From Gordionus sp. m RMFG-2023 (Eukaryota > Nematomorpha > Gordioida > Chordodea > Parachordodidae), in NCBI RefSeq assembly GCF_954871325.1, contig NC_088779.1, positions 20,772,846 to 20,836,845 of the forward strand: a stretch of DNA of 64,000 bases. The letters run 5' to 3'. Below are positions 13,901 through 22,850 of the stretch, piece by piece. Under the pieces are notes generated by a model. The model searched no databases, had not been told where the DNA came from, and worked only from the letters and a program-made list of their open reading frames with translations. Position numbers and translations under genes: made by a program. Every line of letters begins with the position of its first letter. Position 1 is the first letter of the stretch.

Positions 13901-15481
13901 GCCGAACAAGAAATAGTAAGGGCCAATGATAGACAAAGCCTTCATCATGATTTACATTCAATGGAAAGAGAATTTAAAATCTTAACCTATATGGTTATAT
14001 AATGAAAATACCAATGGTTGGAGAGAGGGAGTAATTAAAGAAAGAATAGATTCTTATATTGTTGAATCTACCGGGAAAATTACGGAAGCATGCAGATCAG
14101 TTAAGAAATAGTTTAGTTATCCCAAATCATGAAAGTTCTTTGGAAGTTACAGAAATGGTTGTGCCAGTGAATGAAGCAAATACAAACACAAATATCACAT
14201 TACGAATCTAACTTTAAAATGTTTGAAGGAAATGTAATAAATTAATAAAATATTATTTATAGATATTATATATAAAAATAGAATTGAATATTCTAAAATT
14301 AATTAATATAAATTAGATGTTTGAAATAAATTGAAATATAAATTAGTAGTATTACTACAACAAGGTTATAAAAACTAAATAAAATTTAAATTCATATTTT
14401 TACCTAAATATTTATATATATTAGTAATAAACATATTTTATGAGTTTCAACATTTCAAATTAGATCTTCTCATGATAATTTTTTTAGATTTATATAACAT
14501 ATACACTATATAACCTATATGTCTAGTTTCATTCATCTAAAAAGGGTCATCCAAAAATCACATTATTTCAGTCTATGCCATGGAATTGACCCTCTCTAGA
14601 CTATATTTTCTTTTCAATAATTTATTTGCAATCATGCACTTTAATCAATTTAATCTAGCTAAATTGTAAAATATGTCATTTTTTCCAACTTGAATCTCTA
14701 ATCCTCTAAAAAAAATTACCAACAGAAAACTTTTGTTTAAGGGTTATATTCATTTTATTTGGCCAACAAATTTTACTAAAGTCTAAAGGGGTCTGATAAA
14801 AGAATGCCATTAATTTGAATCACCAAGACAGCATTTTTCATAAAGATAAATTAATAAAAATTATGATAAAGAGGTATACATAGATTTATAAATGACATAT
14901 AGAAGCACAATCATACTTTTTTAACAAACTAGATTTGAGTGATGTTGAAGAAGGAAAAATGGATGGTTTAGAACTAATCTTAATCAAATCATCTATCATT
15001 TTAGTCTTGTTTAAAGTTCCTTTGTTAAAAATAAAAGTTTGTCTATAAATAGTTTGAAGTTCTGGTGCTTGCAAGAGCTCTAGCAAAGTTTTTAGATCGA
15101 TAAAAGAATCTTTTCCTTGTTCAAAGGCTAAAATATTAATGAAACAAAAAGTACATAAAATAAATTACCAATATCAAAAAAATTATGATCAGCTAGTATT
15201 TTGCAGCAATTCAATATATCAATATTTTTATAATTAATTTTTTTAATAAGAATCCATCTTCGCTTTCTTGAAAAAATTCTAAGATACAAAATTTGACAAT
15301 CTTTGGATAGTTTATTAAAGTTTGTTGTTAATAATTTGTCATCTTCATTTAATAATTTGGAATCAAATTCATGTTTTAGAATGTAATTAATTATTTCTTT
15401 AAAAAATTCTAAAAAATATGGAATATGAGGCCCCTCATTATCTTGATCACCCGATAAATGAGATTTATTATTTGATTCCAT
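1788..15481 (-). CDS. FAN1: FAN1-like structure-specific nuclease, five exons, C-terminus outside window
   Basis: FAN1 is a nuclear 5' flap/structure-specific nuclease that acts in interstrand-crosslink repair. Exons (minus strand): 15,169-15,481; 14,917-15,127; 4,155-5,004; 3,195-3,344; 1,788-1,995. All four junctions are GT-AG and keep phase (313+211+850+150 bases). Signature stretches line up in order with animal FAN1: LLNEDD, LYLRIFSRKRRWILIKKINY, LLQAPELQ, MLGQSIRL, FPSYQIN, RRGHWWNRLAL, EDPQARTGHRLSLYDRYKKL, TICGKVFPKP and LCNVENLALNHYLEHGF. These cover the SAP-proximal and TPR regions up to just before the catalytic domain; the VRR-NUC exons lie left of position 1. The start at 15,481 leaves only about 26 residues before the conserved PYFLEFF stretch. 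Either the UBZ N-terminus of vertebrate FAN1 is absent here, or more exons lie to the right. No stop or frameshift is seen in the five exons. Confidence 0.9.
2060..2220 (+). other. short coding-like open frame inside FAN1 intron 4
   Basis: On the plus strand an open frame reads KKNKEDYIATFHHMGTNESN and then YSQGHEYEIQEQLEEMLIND QQQH before a stop. Its balanced, acid- and glutamine-rich composition is unlike the poly-Lys/Ile/Asn junk frames around it. No family is recognised. It could be an exon of an opposite-strand gene, a retrocopy piece, or chance. Confidence 0.25.
3195..3344 (-). CDS. FAN1: FAN1 exon 4
   Basis: Fifty codons in phase 0: AIKIVKSGLEDPQARTGHRL, SLYDRYKKL, then CPKCNEEYVIMPDLETNAIQK. 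The TGHRLSLY block is diagnostic of FAN1. The acceptor is AATTAAG and the donor AGAAA|GTTTTA, a weak but usable GT. The exon is too short for a simple ORF scan. Confidence 0.88.
4155..5004 (-). CDS. FAN1: FAN1 exon 3 (TPR region)
   Basis: This 850-bp exon begins after ATTAAAAG with CLRMLGQSIRL, includes FPSYQIN, and ends with RRGHWWNRLALITEKHLRNP then KE. The human counterpart reads SRGRWWDRLALNLHQHLKR. A lysine- and acid-rich insert (KKETIRESDDDPNEVSIVEE) lies between the two conserved blocks and is probably a loop. The open frame extends about 39 codons upstream of the acceptor, but those residues are intron. Confidence 0.9.
5760..5910. repeat. left end of an old inverted-repeat element (partner 14,480-14,620)
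   Basis: The stretch with CAGATGACCATTTTAAAATG followed by GATGAAACTTAGCATGAATG matches, in reverse complement, the stretch around 14,520-14,570 (GGATGACCCTTTTTAGATGA then ATGAAACTAGACATATAGG). The wording resembles the ends of pogo/mariner-type elements, so everything between may sit inside one old element. Similarity is modest and exact ends are not seen. Confidence 0.35.
6190..6300 (-). repeat. old dispersed repeat, inverted copy of 9,880-9,960
   Basis: The reverse complement contains AATCAATTATAAAGGGCGTT then TAAAATGTTGAAG, which also occurs with small changes at about 9,897-9,935 just left of the Gypsy copy. No function is seen; it may be inner sequence of the old inverted-repeat element that frames this intron. 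Confidence 0.4.
6750..7790 (+). mobile_element. Gypsy-type LTR retrotransposon relic (gag zinc knuckles and integrase core)
   Basis: Parts seen: a run of CCHC zinc knuckles at about 7,030-7,360 (CFECGKYGHIA, CASCGRFGHNKEKC, CFRCRKRGHVA) and an integrase core at about 7,530-7,730 with RAIVSDGCPAF and PYHRSSNGQAERM, the D and E regions of the DDE fold. No LTRs, protease or reverse transcriptase are recognised. It is old and thoroughly broken, lies inside FAN1 intron 2, and is distinct in sequence from the two Gypsy copies downstream. Confidence 0.7.
7865..8040 (+). mobile_element. tRNA-derived SINE candidate
   Basis: The head has pol III promoter boxes: an A-box-like TCTGGCAAGAGCG near 7,878 and a B box GGGTTCGAATCC near 7,914, with a perfect T-arm (CTGGG, loop TTCGAAT, CCCAG). 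A non-tRNA body of about 100 bp follows with a higher-GC stretch (TTCCGTCCTTGGGGCGATGA). The anticodon arm does not fold cleanly, so this is not a working tRNA. The 3' tail and target duplication are not resolved. Confidence 0.55.
8149..9842. mobile_element. hAT-family element with inverted duplicate transposase fragments
   Basis: It begins CAGGGTTGTCA and ends with the inverse of CAGGGTTGCCA. The flanks carry the exact 8-bp duplication TATATGTG (8,141-8,148 and 9,843-9,850), the hallmark of hAT insertion. Subterminal CTCCCGC/GCGGGAG motifs recur at both ends. Inside, the same transposase-like segment occurs twice in opposite orientation: about 8,340-8,780 plus, and 8,930-9,400 minus. The minus copy reads AILIDASNKGNIKIFPLILR, a stretch typical of hAT-type transposases. 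Neither copy is complete. The element is a foldback, non-autonomous derivative about 1.7 kb long. Confidence 0.85.
8961..9245 (-). pseudogene. hAT-type transposase fragment
   Basis: A 95-codon open frame begins MSKAIINFLGPKSRRSIFDD and continues through DASNKGN and IKLLNFFPSNSEKSKDIANH. It is one middle portion of a hAT-like transposase and has no catalytic triad or dimerisation domain. The inverted partner at about 8,500-8,760 on the plus strand reads similarly (ITDATNKRNIKTFPSILRYF) but carries stops. The inverted duplication suggests a rearranged element whose two halves both derive from the 5' part of the gene. Confidence 0.65.
9961..10105 (+). repeat. 5' LTR of Gypsy copy A
   Basis: It starts TGTAATAAATT and ends ATTACTACA. 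The partner at 14,233-14,359 shares its sequence except for an internal length difference and a few substitutions, so this insertion is older than copy B. Confidence 0.85.
10238..10533 (+). repeat. direct repeat, copy 1 (copy 2 at 11,246-11,525)
   Basis: Both copies run from TCAATTGAAATTA to CTAGCCCTAAAGGACT and are nearly identical over about 285 bp. Copy 1 runs into the RNase H coding stretch; copy 2 runs into AT-rich sequence. Split direct repeats are known from Ngaro-type elements, and a partial tandem duplication of the element would also explain them. Confidence 0.75.
11246..11525 (+). repeat. direct repeat, copy 2
   Basis: Second copy of 10,238-10,533. After it come about 250 bp of ordinary AT-rich sequence and then a short hairpin (CTCCAGTACCTTGTGTACTG) just before the Gypsy sequence resumes. 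Confidence 0.75.
14233..14359 (+). repeat. 3' LTR of Gypsy copy A
   Basis: Direct repeat of 9,961-10,105, followed directly by ACAAG, the same five bases that precede the 5' LTR. Confidence 0.85.
14917..15127 (-). CDS. FAN1: FAN1 exon 2
   Basis: It continues in phase as AFEQGKDSFIDLKTLLELLQ and APELQTIYRQTF, equivalent to the ELLSAPELKSLAKTFHLV part of human FAN1, and ends SLLKK. The donor is AAAAAA|GTATGA. The frame stays open past the donor for a few codons, but the downstream residues do not resemble FAN1, while splicing to 5,004 restores the match. Confidence 0.88.
15169..15481 (-). CDS. FAN1: FAN1 exon 1 of those visible
   Basis: It encodes a short acidic/polar leader and then the conserved block with LLNEDD, the LYLRIFSRKRRW stretch and NFFDI. 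An in-frame stop lies a few codons upstream of the ATG, so this ATG is the start unless the frame is entered by splicing. The donor is ATTG|GTAATT; the following intron is only 41 bp (15,128-15,168) and ends TATTTTAG. Confidence 0.88.
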
Positions 15482-15827
15482 AAATGTTTTAAATTCATCA
15501 AATTATAAATTACATCATGATTTTATATTTATTTAACTTGAATGATGTCAACATCACTTATGATGGGCACTATTAAACTACGAATCGGTATTTCAAAATT
15601 TTTTTATTTACATAATTATTTATTTAAAATTTCTATCATAATATTTAAAACATATAAAATTAAAAATAAGAATTGCGCAAATTAATGTTAAATTAAGATA
15701 AAAGTATGAAAATTTAGATTACTAAACTACAAATTGCCGTAATTAATGTTAAAATAAAATGAACTATGAACTGCCATAATTAATGTTCAATTATAATAAC
15801 TAAACTACAAATTACCGTAATTAATAC
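15482..15827. other. AT-rich spacer upstream of FAN1
   Basis: It holds no recognisable exon or promoter motif. Around 15,670-15,810 a short unit with CTACAAATTRCCGTAATTAA and TTAATGTTAAATTA recurs about three times. The FAN1 promoter, if 15,481 is the start, would lie here or have been displaced by the Gypsy insertion. Confidence 0.45.
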
Positions 15828-15980
15828 TGTAGTAATACCTACTACTAATTATAAACAATACGATTATTAATTTATATTTCAATTTATTGTTGACATCAAA
15901 TTTTTATTGATTGTTTTTCGAATGTTCGATTCTATTTTAATATACAATATCTATAAATAATCATTTATTAATTTATTACA
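15828..15980 (-). repeat. 3' LTR of Gypsy copy B
   Basis: It pairs with 18,737-18,889 and has TG...CA ends in the element's sense direction. The last codons of the pol frame read into it. Confidence 0.9.
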
Positions 15981-18717
15981 TTTCCTTCAAACAATTTAAA
16001 ATTGATTTCTTCAATAAACCTCTTTGTAGGTTTACGGTTTCTTGATGAGCAACGTAATGTGGTATTTGTATTTGTGTTTGTATTTGCTTCATTTACTGGC
16101 ACAACCATTTCTGTAACTTCCAAAGAACTTTCATGATTTGGGATAACTAAACGATTTCTTAACTGATCTGCATGCTTCCGTAATGTTTTCCCGGAAGATT
16201 CAACAATATAAGAATAAAGTCCTATTCTTTCTTTAATTACTCCCTCTCTCCAACCATTGGTATTTTCATTATTTAACCATATAGGTTGTGAGATTTCAAA
16301 TTCTCTTTCCTTTGAATGTAAATCATGATGAAGGCTTTGTTTATCATTGGCCCTTACTATTTCGTGTTCGGCATTTGGTCGGATCCAATCCAGACTTGTT
16401 TTCAATTGCCTCCCAAACATAATTTTAGCAGGAGATCTCCCTGTGGAACTATGCTCTCCCAATCGGTAGGTTGTTAAAACCTGTGTCATAGCTTCTTCGG
16501 GATCGCTAATTGAATCTCTCGTTGCATAATACCGACCTTTCAAAGTTCGTACTGTACATTCAGCTAATCCATTAGTTTTTGGATGATAGGGTGCCGAACG
16601 TATATGACGTATGTTATTTAAATCACAATACCTAGGGAATTCCCCTGATAAGAAATGTGGTCCATTGTCTGACACAATGTACTTGGGTATTCCAAACCTA
16701 GCAAACCATTTTTTTAGTCGTTTTATCATAGCATCAGAAGAGGTATTTTGCATTAGATCAACTTCTAACCATTTGGAATAAGAATCGACACCTATTAGCC
16801 AGTATCGCGAATCTACTGGTCCAGCAAAATCAATATGGATTCGCTCCCAAGATTCCTTTCCAACAGTCCAAGAATATAGAGGTACTTCTTGAATACTAGG
16901 TCTATTTTTCTGGCATCCAGAACATATTTTGATAAAATTTTCTATATCAACATCACATCTGGGCCACCAACAATACAATCTAAAAATAGATTTCATTACA
17001 TTTTCCCCAGGATTTTCCCAGTGAATCATTCCTAACACTGCATTTCTTAATTTATTAGGAATAACCAATCTCCCATTCCATTCTATAATATTACGATTGA
17101 CAGAAAGCTCTTCCCGTCGATTATAAAAATTAACTATTTCTTTATCTTTATGACGATCAAAGTTTCGCCAACTTTGTTGAATATGTATTGCTACTTTTTT
17201 TAATATTAAATCTTGCTTCAACTCTTTTCGCAGAATATTTTCTGACAATTGCATATCATCCAAATTAATACTTCGAATATCCAAAGCATGTTTAGAATCT
17301 TGATTCTCTTCCGAAATTTCTTGGTGTTTATTAATCAAATCTCGAATTCTAGAATCTAGTGTTATGCAACATTTTTCTTTTTCAATATTGTTGACCAAAT
17401 TGCGTACTTGTTTAATCATAACCTGACGAGGCATTTCTAAATTGAATGCTATAATCCATGGTAATCCGAAAAGAGGCACCCCAGTTGTATTCATTATTAC
17501 CACTGGTAGAGTCCTTGTCTGTGATCCAATCCTAACATTGACTTGGGTCTCGCCCTTGACGTCTAACGGATGATCACCATATGCAGTCAATGGACTGGTT
17601 GGCCTAATTTTTGGTCGACCAATACTTCTCCCTATATCAATTCCTATCAATGACGCTTGTGCACCAGTGTCAAAATCAAATTCAACATCTAACCCATTTA
17701 TCTCTGCAGTTAGTTTTGCTCGATTCTCTCGATTTTGTTGAATCTTCCAAATATTATGAATAGAATAACTTGATGACACTCTTATATAATTTAAATTCTT
17801 TGATTTACAGCAAACTGCAAAATGACCAATTTTTTTACATTTATTACATGCCGCATTTGTAGCTGGGCATCTCACTTCTCAGTTATGAATAAAACCACAT
17901 TTATAACATTTAAGTTTATTATAATCTTTATCATTATTATATTATTATTTATTATTCTCTTTATCAAATGTATTATTATACTTGACTTTATTATAGCCTT
18001 TATCAAATGTAATCGTCGTTTTAATTGGATGTTTATAATTATTATCATTATCATTTCTTTTGTTATTATCATTTATCTTATTAACAACAGGCATATTTTT
18101 ATTTGCCATTTCTTTATCTGCTCGCTCAGAAGCTAATGCCAGATCAAGAATAAATTGAAAAGTCAGTACATTATTATCTCTATCAAGACCGTCGGGATAT
18201 AGAGCTCTAAGATCTCTTTCCAATCCCGGTATTTCCATGCCAGCCATAAACTGATCACGTAAACGCTCGTCAATATCATTAAGATAATGACAACGCTTGC
18301 CAATTGTTCTAATTTTATCTGCAAATTCAGTTATGGTTTCAGTTGTTCTCCGTAATCTAACGAAATCAAATCTAGAAGCAAAAGCTGTTGACGTCTAAAT
18401 AGTTTAAAACATACTGACTTAATTTCCTTAAAAGATAAAGTTTCGATCGAATCAGGATAACAAAAACGGTCCACCAACTCAATATTCTTATTGCCAAAAA
18501 ATGTTAAAAATATATCTTTATATTGACATTCAGATGGGCTTACGTTTTTTAACCGAAAACTGGCTTCCCATTGAGAAAAATATCTGTGGATAGAAGTGTC
18601 CAACTCGAATTTATCAAATTTAATCGTAGATAAATCCGCTATTTTTTTTGAATCTCCATTTAAGGAATTATTTTCTCCCTTTAAGGAATTATTATCTCCA
18701 TTTAAGGAATTATTTTC

Positions 18718-18735
18718 TCCATTTATCGTCGCCAT
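18718..18735 (-). promoter_or_regulatory. tRNA primer-binding site overlapping the gag start
   Basis: In the element's sense, the LTR end is followed by AA and then TGGCGACGA. This is complementary to the 3' end expected of an animal serine tRNA (…TCGTCGCCA). The ATG of gag overlaps the TGG of this site. The same arrangement is present in Gypsy copy A (10,108) and, with TGGCGAAG, in the element at 56.1 kb. The tRNA identity is from memory. Confidence 0.6.
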
Positions 18736-18736
18736 T

Positions 18737-18889
18737 TGTAGTAATACCTACTACTAATTATAAACAATACGATTATTAATTTATATTTCAATTTATTTTT
18801 GACATCAAATTTTTATTAATTGTTTTTCGAATGTTCGATTCTATTTTAATATACAATATCTATAAATAATCATTTATTAATTTATTACA
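18737..18889 (-). repeat. 5' LTR of Gypsy copy B
   Basis: It pairs with 15,828-15,980 and is followed on its outer side by AATAC, matching 15,823-15,827. Confidence 0.9.
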
Positions 18890-19137
18890 AATACTAAAAT
18901 GACTAACTTGAGAATTGACTTAATTTATTTTAAAAAAATTAAATTTTATGGTTTAATATTTTAATATATATCTTTTTAGGTTTTCAACCCCATGAGAACA
19001 GAAAAGATATTCTAAAATGTTTGGCCGGAGTGTGACAAAAATATTTTGCGAGCACAATCAAAACCTTTTAATGTCGTTCGCTTTAAGTGCAAACACTTTT
19101 AAATGTAAAAAAACTCCGCGATTTTGATAAAAATTGC

Positions 19138-19514
19138 CAGAGGTGTACATTTGCTCAAAATAAAAAGATCTTCAAATTTATTTTTTAAAAATTTTGTGTA
19201 ACGATCTTCAAAGATCTTCATGATATTTATTTTTTTACCCCTTTATTAAAAGCCCAGATGTTTTACAATTTTATTAATATAATATTTCTTTTATGTTTTA
19301 TACCTCTCCTCCTGCCTTGATGAAAATTGAAAAATTTCTGGGCTTTTAATAATGGGGTAAAAAAATAAATATCATGAAGATCTTTGAAGATCGTTACACA
19401 AAATTTTTAAAAAATAAAAGATCTTCAAATTTTACGATCTTCAAAGATCTTGCTCAAATTTTTGAGCTAGATCTCGCTCAAAAATCTTCAAAGAAGATCT
19501 TTTGTACAACTCTG
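19138..19514. mobile_element. hAT-type MITE, 377 bp, foldback
   Basis: Ends CAGAGGTGTACA and the inverse of CAGAGTTGTACA, flanked by the exact 8-bp duplication AAAATTGC on both sides. Nearly the whole element is an inverted repeat built on GATCTTCAAAGATCTT motifs, with a loop near 19,290. It has no coding capacity. It sits in the 5' flank of the pogo/Tigger relic, whose sequence resumes across the empty site. Confidence 0.9.
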
Positions 19515-19739
19515 AAAATTGCTATGGCATAATGTTAAATTGCATTTAAAATTGCAAATCGGTTAATTGTGATCAGAGAAATGCATAATTTTTCAGGCCC
19601 CGTTTATATGACAATAACGTAAATTTAAAAAAATATATAAAATTTATCGAAAAAAATTATTCGTGATTTTTTTTACATGAACTTTTTTTAATACAAAAAG
19701 GGATTTTATTATACATTATAATCATGTTAAAATTATTTT

Positions 19740-20176
19740 TTGAATAAAACATCATTCCAAATGTTAACCCTCAAACAAAAGGGGGAAATCATTGAAAATT
19801 TAAGCATTACTTCAGAAACACAATATTTCCATAATTTACAGATTGGAAGCTAATAAAGCATATATCCCCTTTGCAACTAAAAGTGTTAGAATGGATTGTT
19901 ACCCAAAGACAGAATCAGCCTCATTGTTTTGGGTTACCAATTGCAAAGTAAAAATTGCAGTCTAAATGGGACAGTGATTCTAGCAAAAGCTATATTTTTA
20001 TGAAGATGAAAAAGTGCAATGAATATAGCAAAAATAGATTCCCATCTCTGATTATAATCTTTATAAGTGTGATGAGGCAGGACTATTCTGAAGAGCATTA
20101 ACAAAGTACACAATGGAATTTAGTGGGACTCAATCAATTGGCTTCAAACCAGACAAGTAAGAGGTTCAGTTCTATT
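19740..20176 (+). pseudogene. pogo/Tigger transposase relic, 5' half
   Basis: Readable stretches on the plus strand, in changing frames: LTLKQKGEIIENL (the CENP-B-type helix-turn-helix start), KSVRMDCYPKTESASLFWV, and YNLYKCDEAGLFWKSI, which is the first catalytic Asp region (NADETGLFWK in active elements). The copy has many stops. It breaks off exactly where the giant palindromic element begins and continues at 31,873. Outer ends are not resolved; 18,895-19,740, apart from the MITE, is probably its 5' flank. Confidence 0.75.
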
Positions 20177-21389
20177 GGGAATGACTAAAATACGCGTCCC
20201 CGAAAACTACGCGTCCCTACGCGTCCCAGGTCAAAACGACTTATTTTTATTAATATTAATAGGAAATCTTATTAAGCTTTATAAGATGAGTTAGAAAATG
20301 TTTTTTTTAATTTAAAAAAAATACGGTAACTATATAAAATTTATAAAAATTTATTTTTTTAAAAAATAAACTACGCGTCCCTACGCGTCCCCGGTCAAAA
20401 TACAGCTTTTTTTAAAAAATCAAAACGGATTCATATTTAGCTCATTAAAAGAATACAGAATATGTAAATATTATATTTTAAACTATTTTATAACTTAGGG
20501 ATTTTTTCAAAAAACACTTTTTTTTTCAAAAACACTACGCGTCCCCGGTCAAAAAACTGTTTTTTTTAAAAAATAAAAGCAGATTCATGTTTAGCTTTTC
20601 AAGGAGATTCAGAAAATGGTATTAATAAAAAAAATCGCGTCCCCGGCCAAAATACAGTTTTTTTTAAAAAATCAAAACGGATTCATATTTAGCTCATTAA
20701 AAGAATACAGAATATGTAAATATTATATTTTAAACTATTTTATAACTTAGGGATTTTTTCAAAAAACACTTTTTTTTTTCAAAAACACTACGCGTCCCCG
20801 GTCAAAAAACTGTTTTTTTTAAAAAATAAAAGCAGATTCATGTTTAGCTTTTCAAGGAGATTCAGAAAATGGTATTAATAAAAAAAATTTAAAAAAAAAA
20901 TTTTCGAAAAATTTTTTTTTGGCTAAACTACGCGTCCCCGGCCAAAATACAGTTTTTTTTAAAAAATCAAAACGGATTCATATTTAGCTCACTAAAAGAA
21001 TACAGAATATGTAAATATTATATTTTAAACTATTTTATAACTTATGATTTTTTCAAAAAACACTTTTTTTTTCAAAAACACTACGCGTCCCCGGTCAAAA
21101 AACTGTTTTTTTTAAAAATAAAAGCAGATTCATGTTTAGCTTTTCAAGGAGATTCAGAAAATGGTATTAATAAAAAAAATTTAAAAAAAAAATTTTAATC
21201 AAAACGGATTCATATTTAGCTCACTAAAAGAATACAGAATATGTAAATATTATATTTTAAACTATTTTATAACTTATGATTTTTTCAAAAAACACTTTTT
21301 TTTTCAAAAACACTACGCGTACCCGGTCAAAAAACCGTTTTTTTTAAAAATAAAGCAGATTCATGTTTAGCTTTTCAAGGAGATTCAGA
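20177..21389 (+). repeat. G1 left tip and tandem array (about 4 units)
   Basis: After a unique 200-bp tip, units of about 290 bp repeat. Each is a dimer of two related about 145-bp half-units, and each half carries CTACGCGTCCCCGGTCAAAA followed by T-rich sequence and an AGATTCATGTTTAGC-type block. Orientation is the inverse of the array on the right. Confidence 0.9.
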
Positions 21390-22532
21390 ATAATTTTGGT
21401 AGTTGAGAATTCAAATAAAATATTTAAAAAAGCCAATGTCTAGCCCATATTTAAAATTAAAAAATTTTCAAGGATATCTATTTTAAATTTTACCCAAGTT
21501 GATTTCTATCATAAATGTAAATTATGATATTTCTAATACCCTTACATTGCAACATTTTTACCTCTTTTTCTCCTAAATATTAATATTTTTATGAAATATA
21601 TTAATAAAGCATATTTAGTATCGTATACACCTAACTAATTAGTAATTACCCATCAACCTCGTCATTCTGATTAAATTAAATTAATTTTATAAAAAAAAAT
21701 TTTAATATATATATATATACAAATATATCAAAATATAAAATTGACGGGGGGGGGCTCAATGGTTAGAACGTATGCCTTCCGAACGATAAGTTGCTAGTTC
21801 GAATCCCGTTTTGCCATAAAAAATTTAAAAAAAAATTTTTTAACATTAGCGAGATAATAACAGCTCTCGATTTATTTAACATTAAGATGATAGGAAAGTT
21901 GATAGAAAAAAAAAAATTTAACATTAGGAGATAGGAAAGTGAAATTAACGTTAAGAAGATATCAAAGTTGATAGAAAAAAAATTAACATTACCAAGATAC
22001 GAAAATGTTCACATTTATAGATAGATAGATATATATCATATTAAATCAATGTGTTAAAAAGCTAAAAAATCAAACAAAGTTGAGTGTTCTAAATCTGATT
22101 GATGAATTAGAAAATATTATAATTATAATTTATTTTTCATTTATGAGTAATAAGTTTTTTAAAATAACTTTCTAATCTTACATTAATAGTTAAAATTTAT
22201 CATTTTATATGTTTTGTATATGGGAGACTGGGGTTAGGATCCCGGGCTTGGCAAACCACTTAATCTCATTTCAAAATTAAATATCCTAATATAGTTTTTA
22301 TTAGTTTACATCTATAGACAAAAAATCTTTTGAAATATTTAATTTATTAAAGATTTTATTTAAGAAATAAAATTTTGATGAAATTTTTAAAAAATTTTTA
22401 TATGACAAAATTTTAATTTTTATTAAAATATATAATCATTTATATCTAAATTAAATTTTATAGTTAATTTTAAACACTCTTCTATAATTTGGAAAAGTTC
22501 AATGTGTATTTATTATATCTAGATAATATTTC
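21390..22532 (+). repeat. G1 inner arm, left
   Basis: Nearly identical in reverse complement to 24,971-26,112. It contains a tRNA-like sequence, a short (GATA)n-like run and the stretch GGAGACTGGGGTTAGGATCC. No open frame is present. High arm identity implies recent origin or ongoing conversion between arms. Confidence 0.88.
21745..21816 (+). repeat. tRNA-like sequence in G1 left arm
   Basis: It has an A-box-like GGCTCAATGGTTAGAAC, a B-box-like AGTTCGAATCC and a terminal TTTGCCA, in about 72 bp preceded by a run of G. The anticodon and T stems pair poorly, so it is a tRNA pseudogene or the head of a SINE, not a working tRNA. Its inverse lies at 25,682-25,756. Confidence 0.5.
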
Positions 22533-22850
22533 AAATCCAATTATTTTTTTGTAATAACAATATAAATAGTTATTTTTAAGTTTAAATATTACCAATTATT
22601 AAAGTCCTATAATTTGAAATTTTTGACTATAATTATTGAAAGTAAAAAGGCATATAAAAATAAATATATTATATTATTATATAAACTATAAATAGATATC
22701 GAAGATGAAAACAACATCATATTATAGTTTGGTCAATGATTGAAATTGGAAAACTAAATCGTGATACGTCGGAAACAACATTCTATAAAGACTACCGTGA
22801 TTGAAACACCCACATTATTTTACAACAAACGAATATTTACATTTTTTTAC

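Larger units (their letters stand above)
9961..14359 (+). mobile_element. Gypsy LTR retrotransposon copy A, with a nested retroelement
   Basis: Terminal repeats at 9,961-10,105 and 14,233-14,359 are flanked by the exact 5-bp duplication ACAAG. Parts seen: gag with a zinc knuckle near 12,490-12,600, protease (FDFDTGA near 12,720) and integrase (HHCC zinc-binding region and core, about 13,300-13,900). No reverse transcriptase or RNase H part is seen. The copy is broken in several places (roughly five or more) and holds a 1.6-kb GC-rich insertion near its 5' end. It is closely similar to copy B at 15.8-18.9 kb but more worn. The family resembles animal Gypsy/Mag-like elements in its integrase. 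Confidence 0.88.
5005..14916 (-). other. 9.9-kb FAN1 intron filled with nested mobile elements
   Basis: The intron runs from donor GTATGA at 14,916 to the ATTAAAAG acceptor at 5,005. It holds, from left to right, one end of an old inverted-repeat element, a Gypsy relic, a SINE, a hAT derivative with exact 8-bp target duplications, a Gypsy copy with exact 5-bp target duplications, and the other end of the old element. The remaining introns of this gene are 41, 810 and 1,199 bp. The stretch 5,005-5,760 is plain AT-rich sequence. Confidence 0.8.
15828..18889 (-). mobile_element. Gypsy LTR retrotransposon copy B, young, no RT part seen
   Basis: The 153-bp LTRs (15,828-15,980 and 18,737-18,889) differ at two positions, and the element is flanked by the exact 5-bp duplication AATAC, so the insertion is recent. 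Minus-strand parts: gag starting two bases past the LTR, a zinc knuckle, a protease with FDFDTGAQASLIG, and then integrase with the zinc-binding region, core (IHIDFAGP, VSDNGPHF, PYHPKTNGLAE) and C-terminal part. The pol frame is open for 635 codons (15,968-17,875) and ends inside the LTR. No reverse transcriptase or RNase H part is seen, as in copy A. The gag region looks broken in about two places. Confidence 0.92.

Noticed and set aside
21745-21816. Functional tRNA gene
   Set aside because: Promoter-box motifs are present but anticodon and T stems do not pair well.
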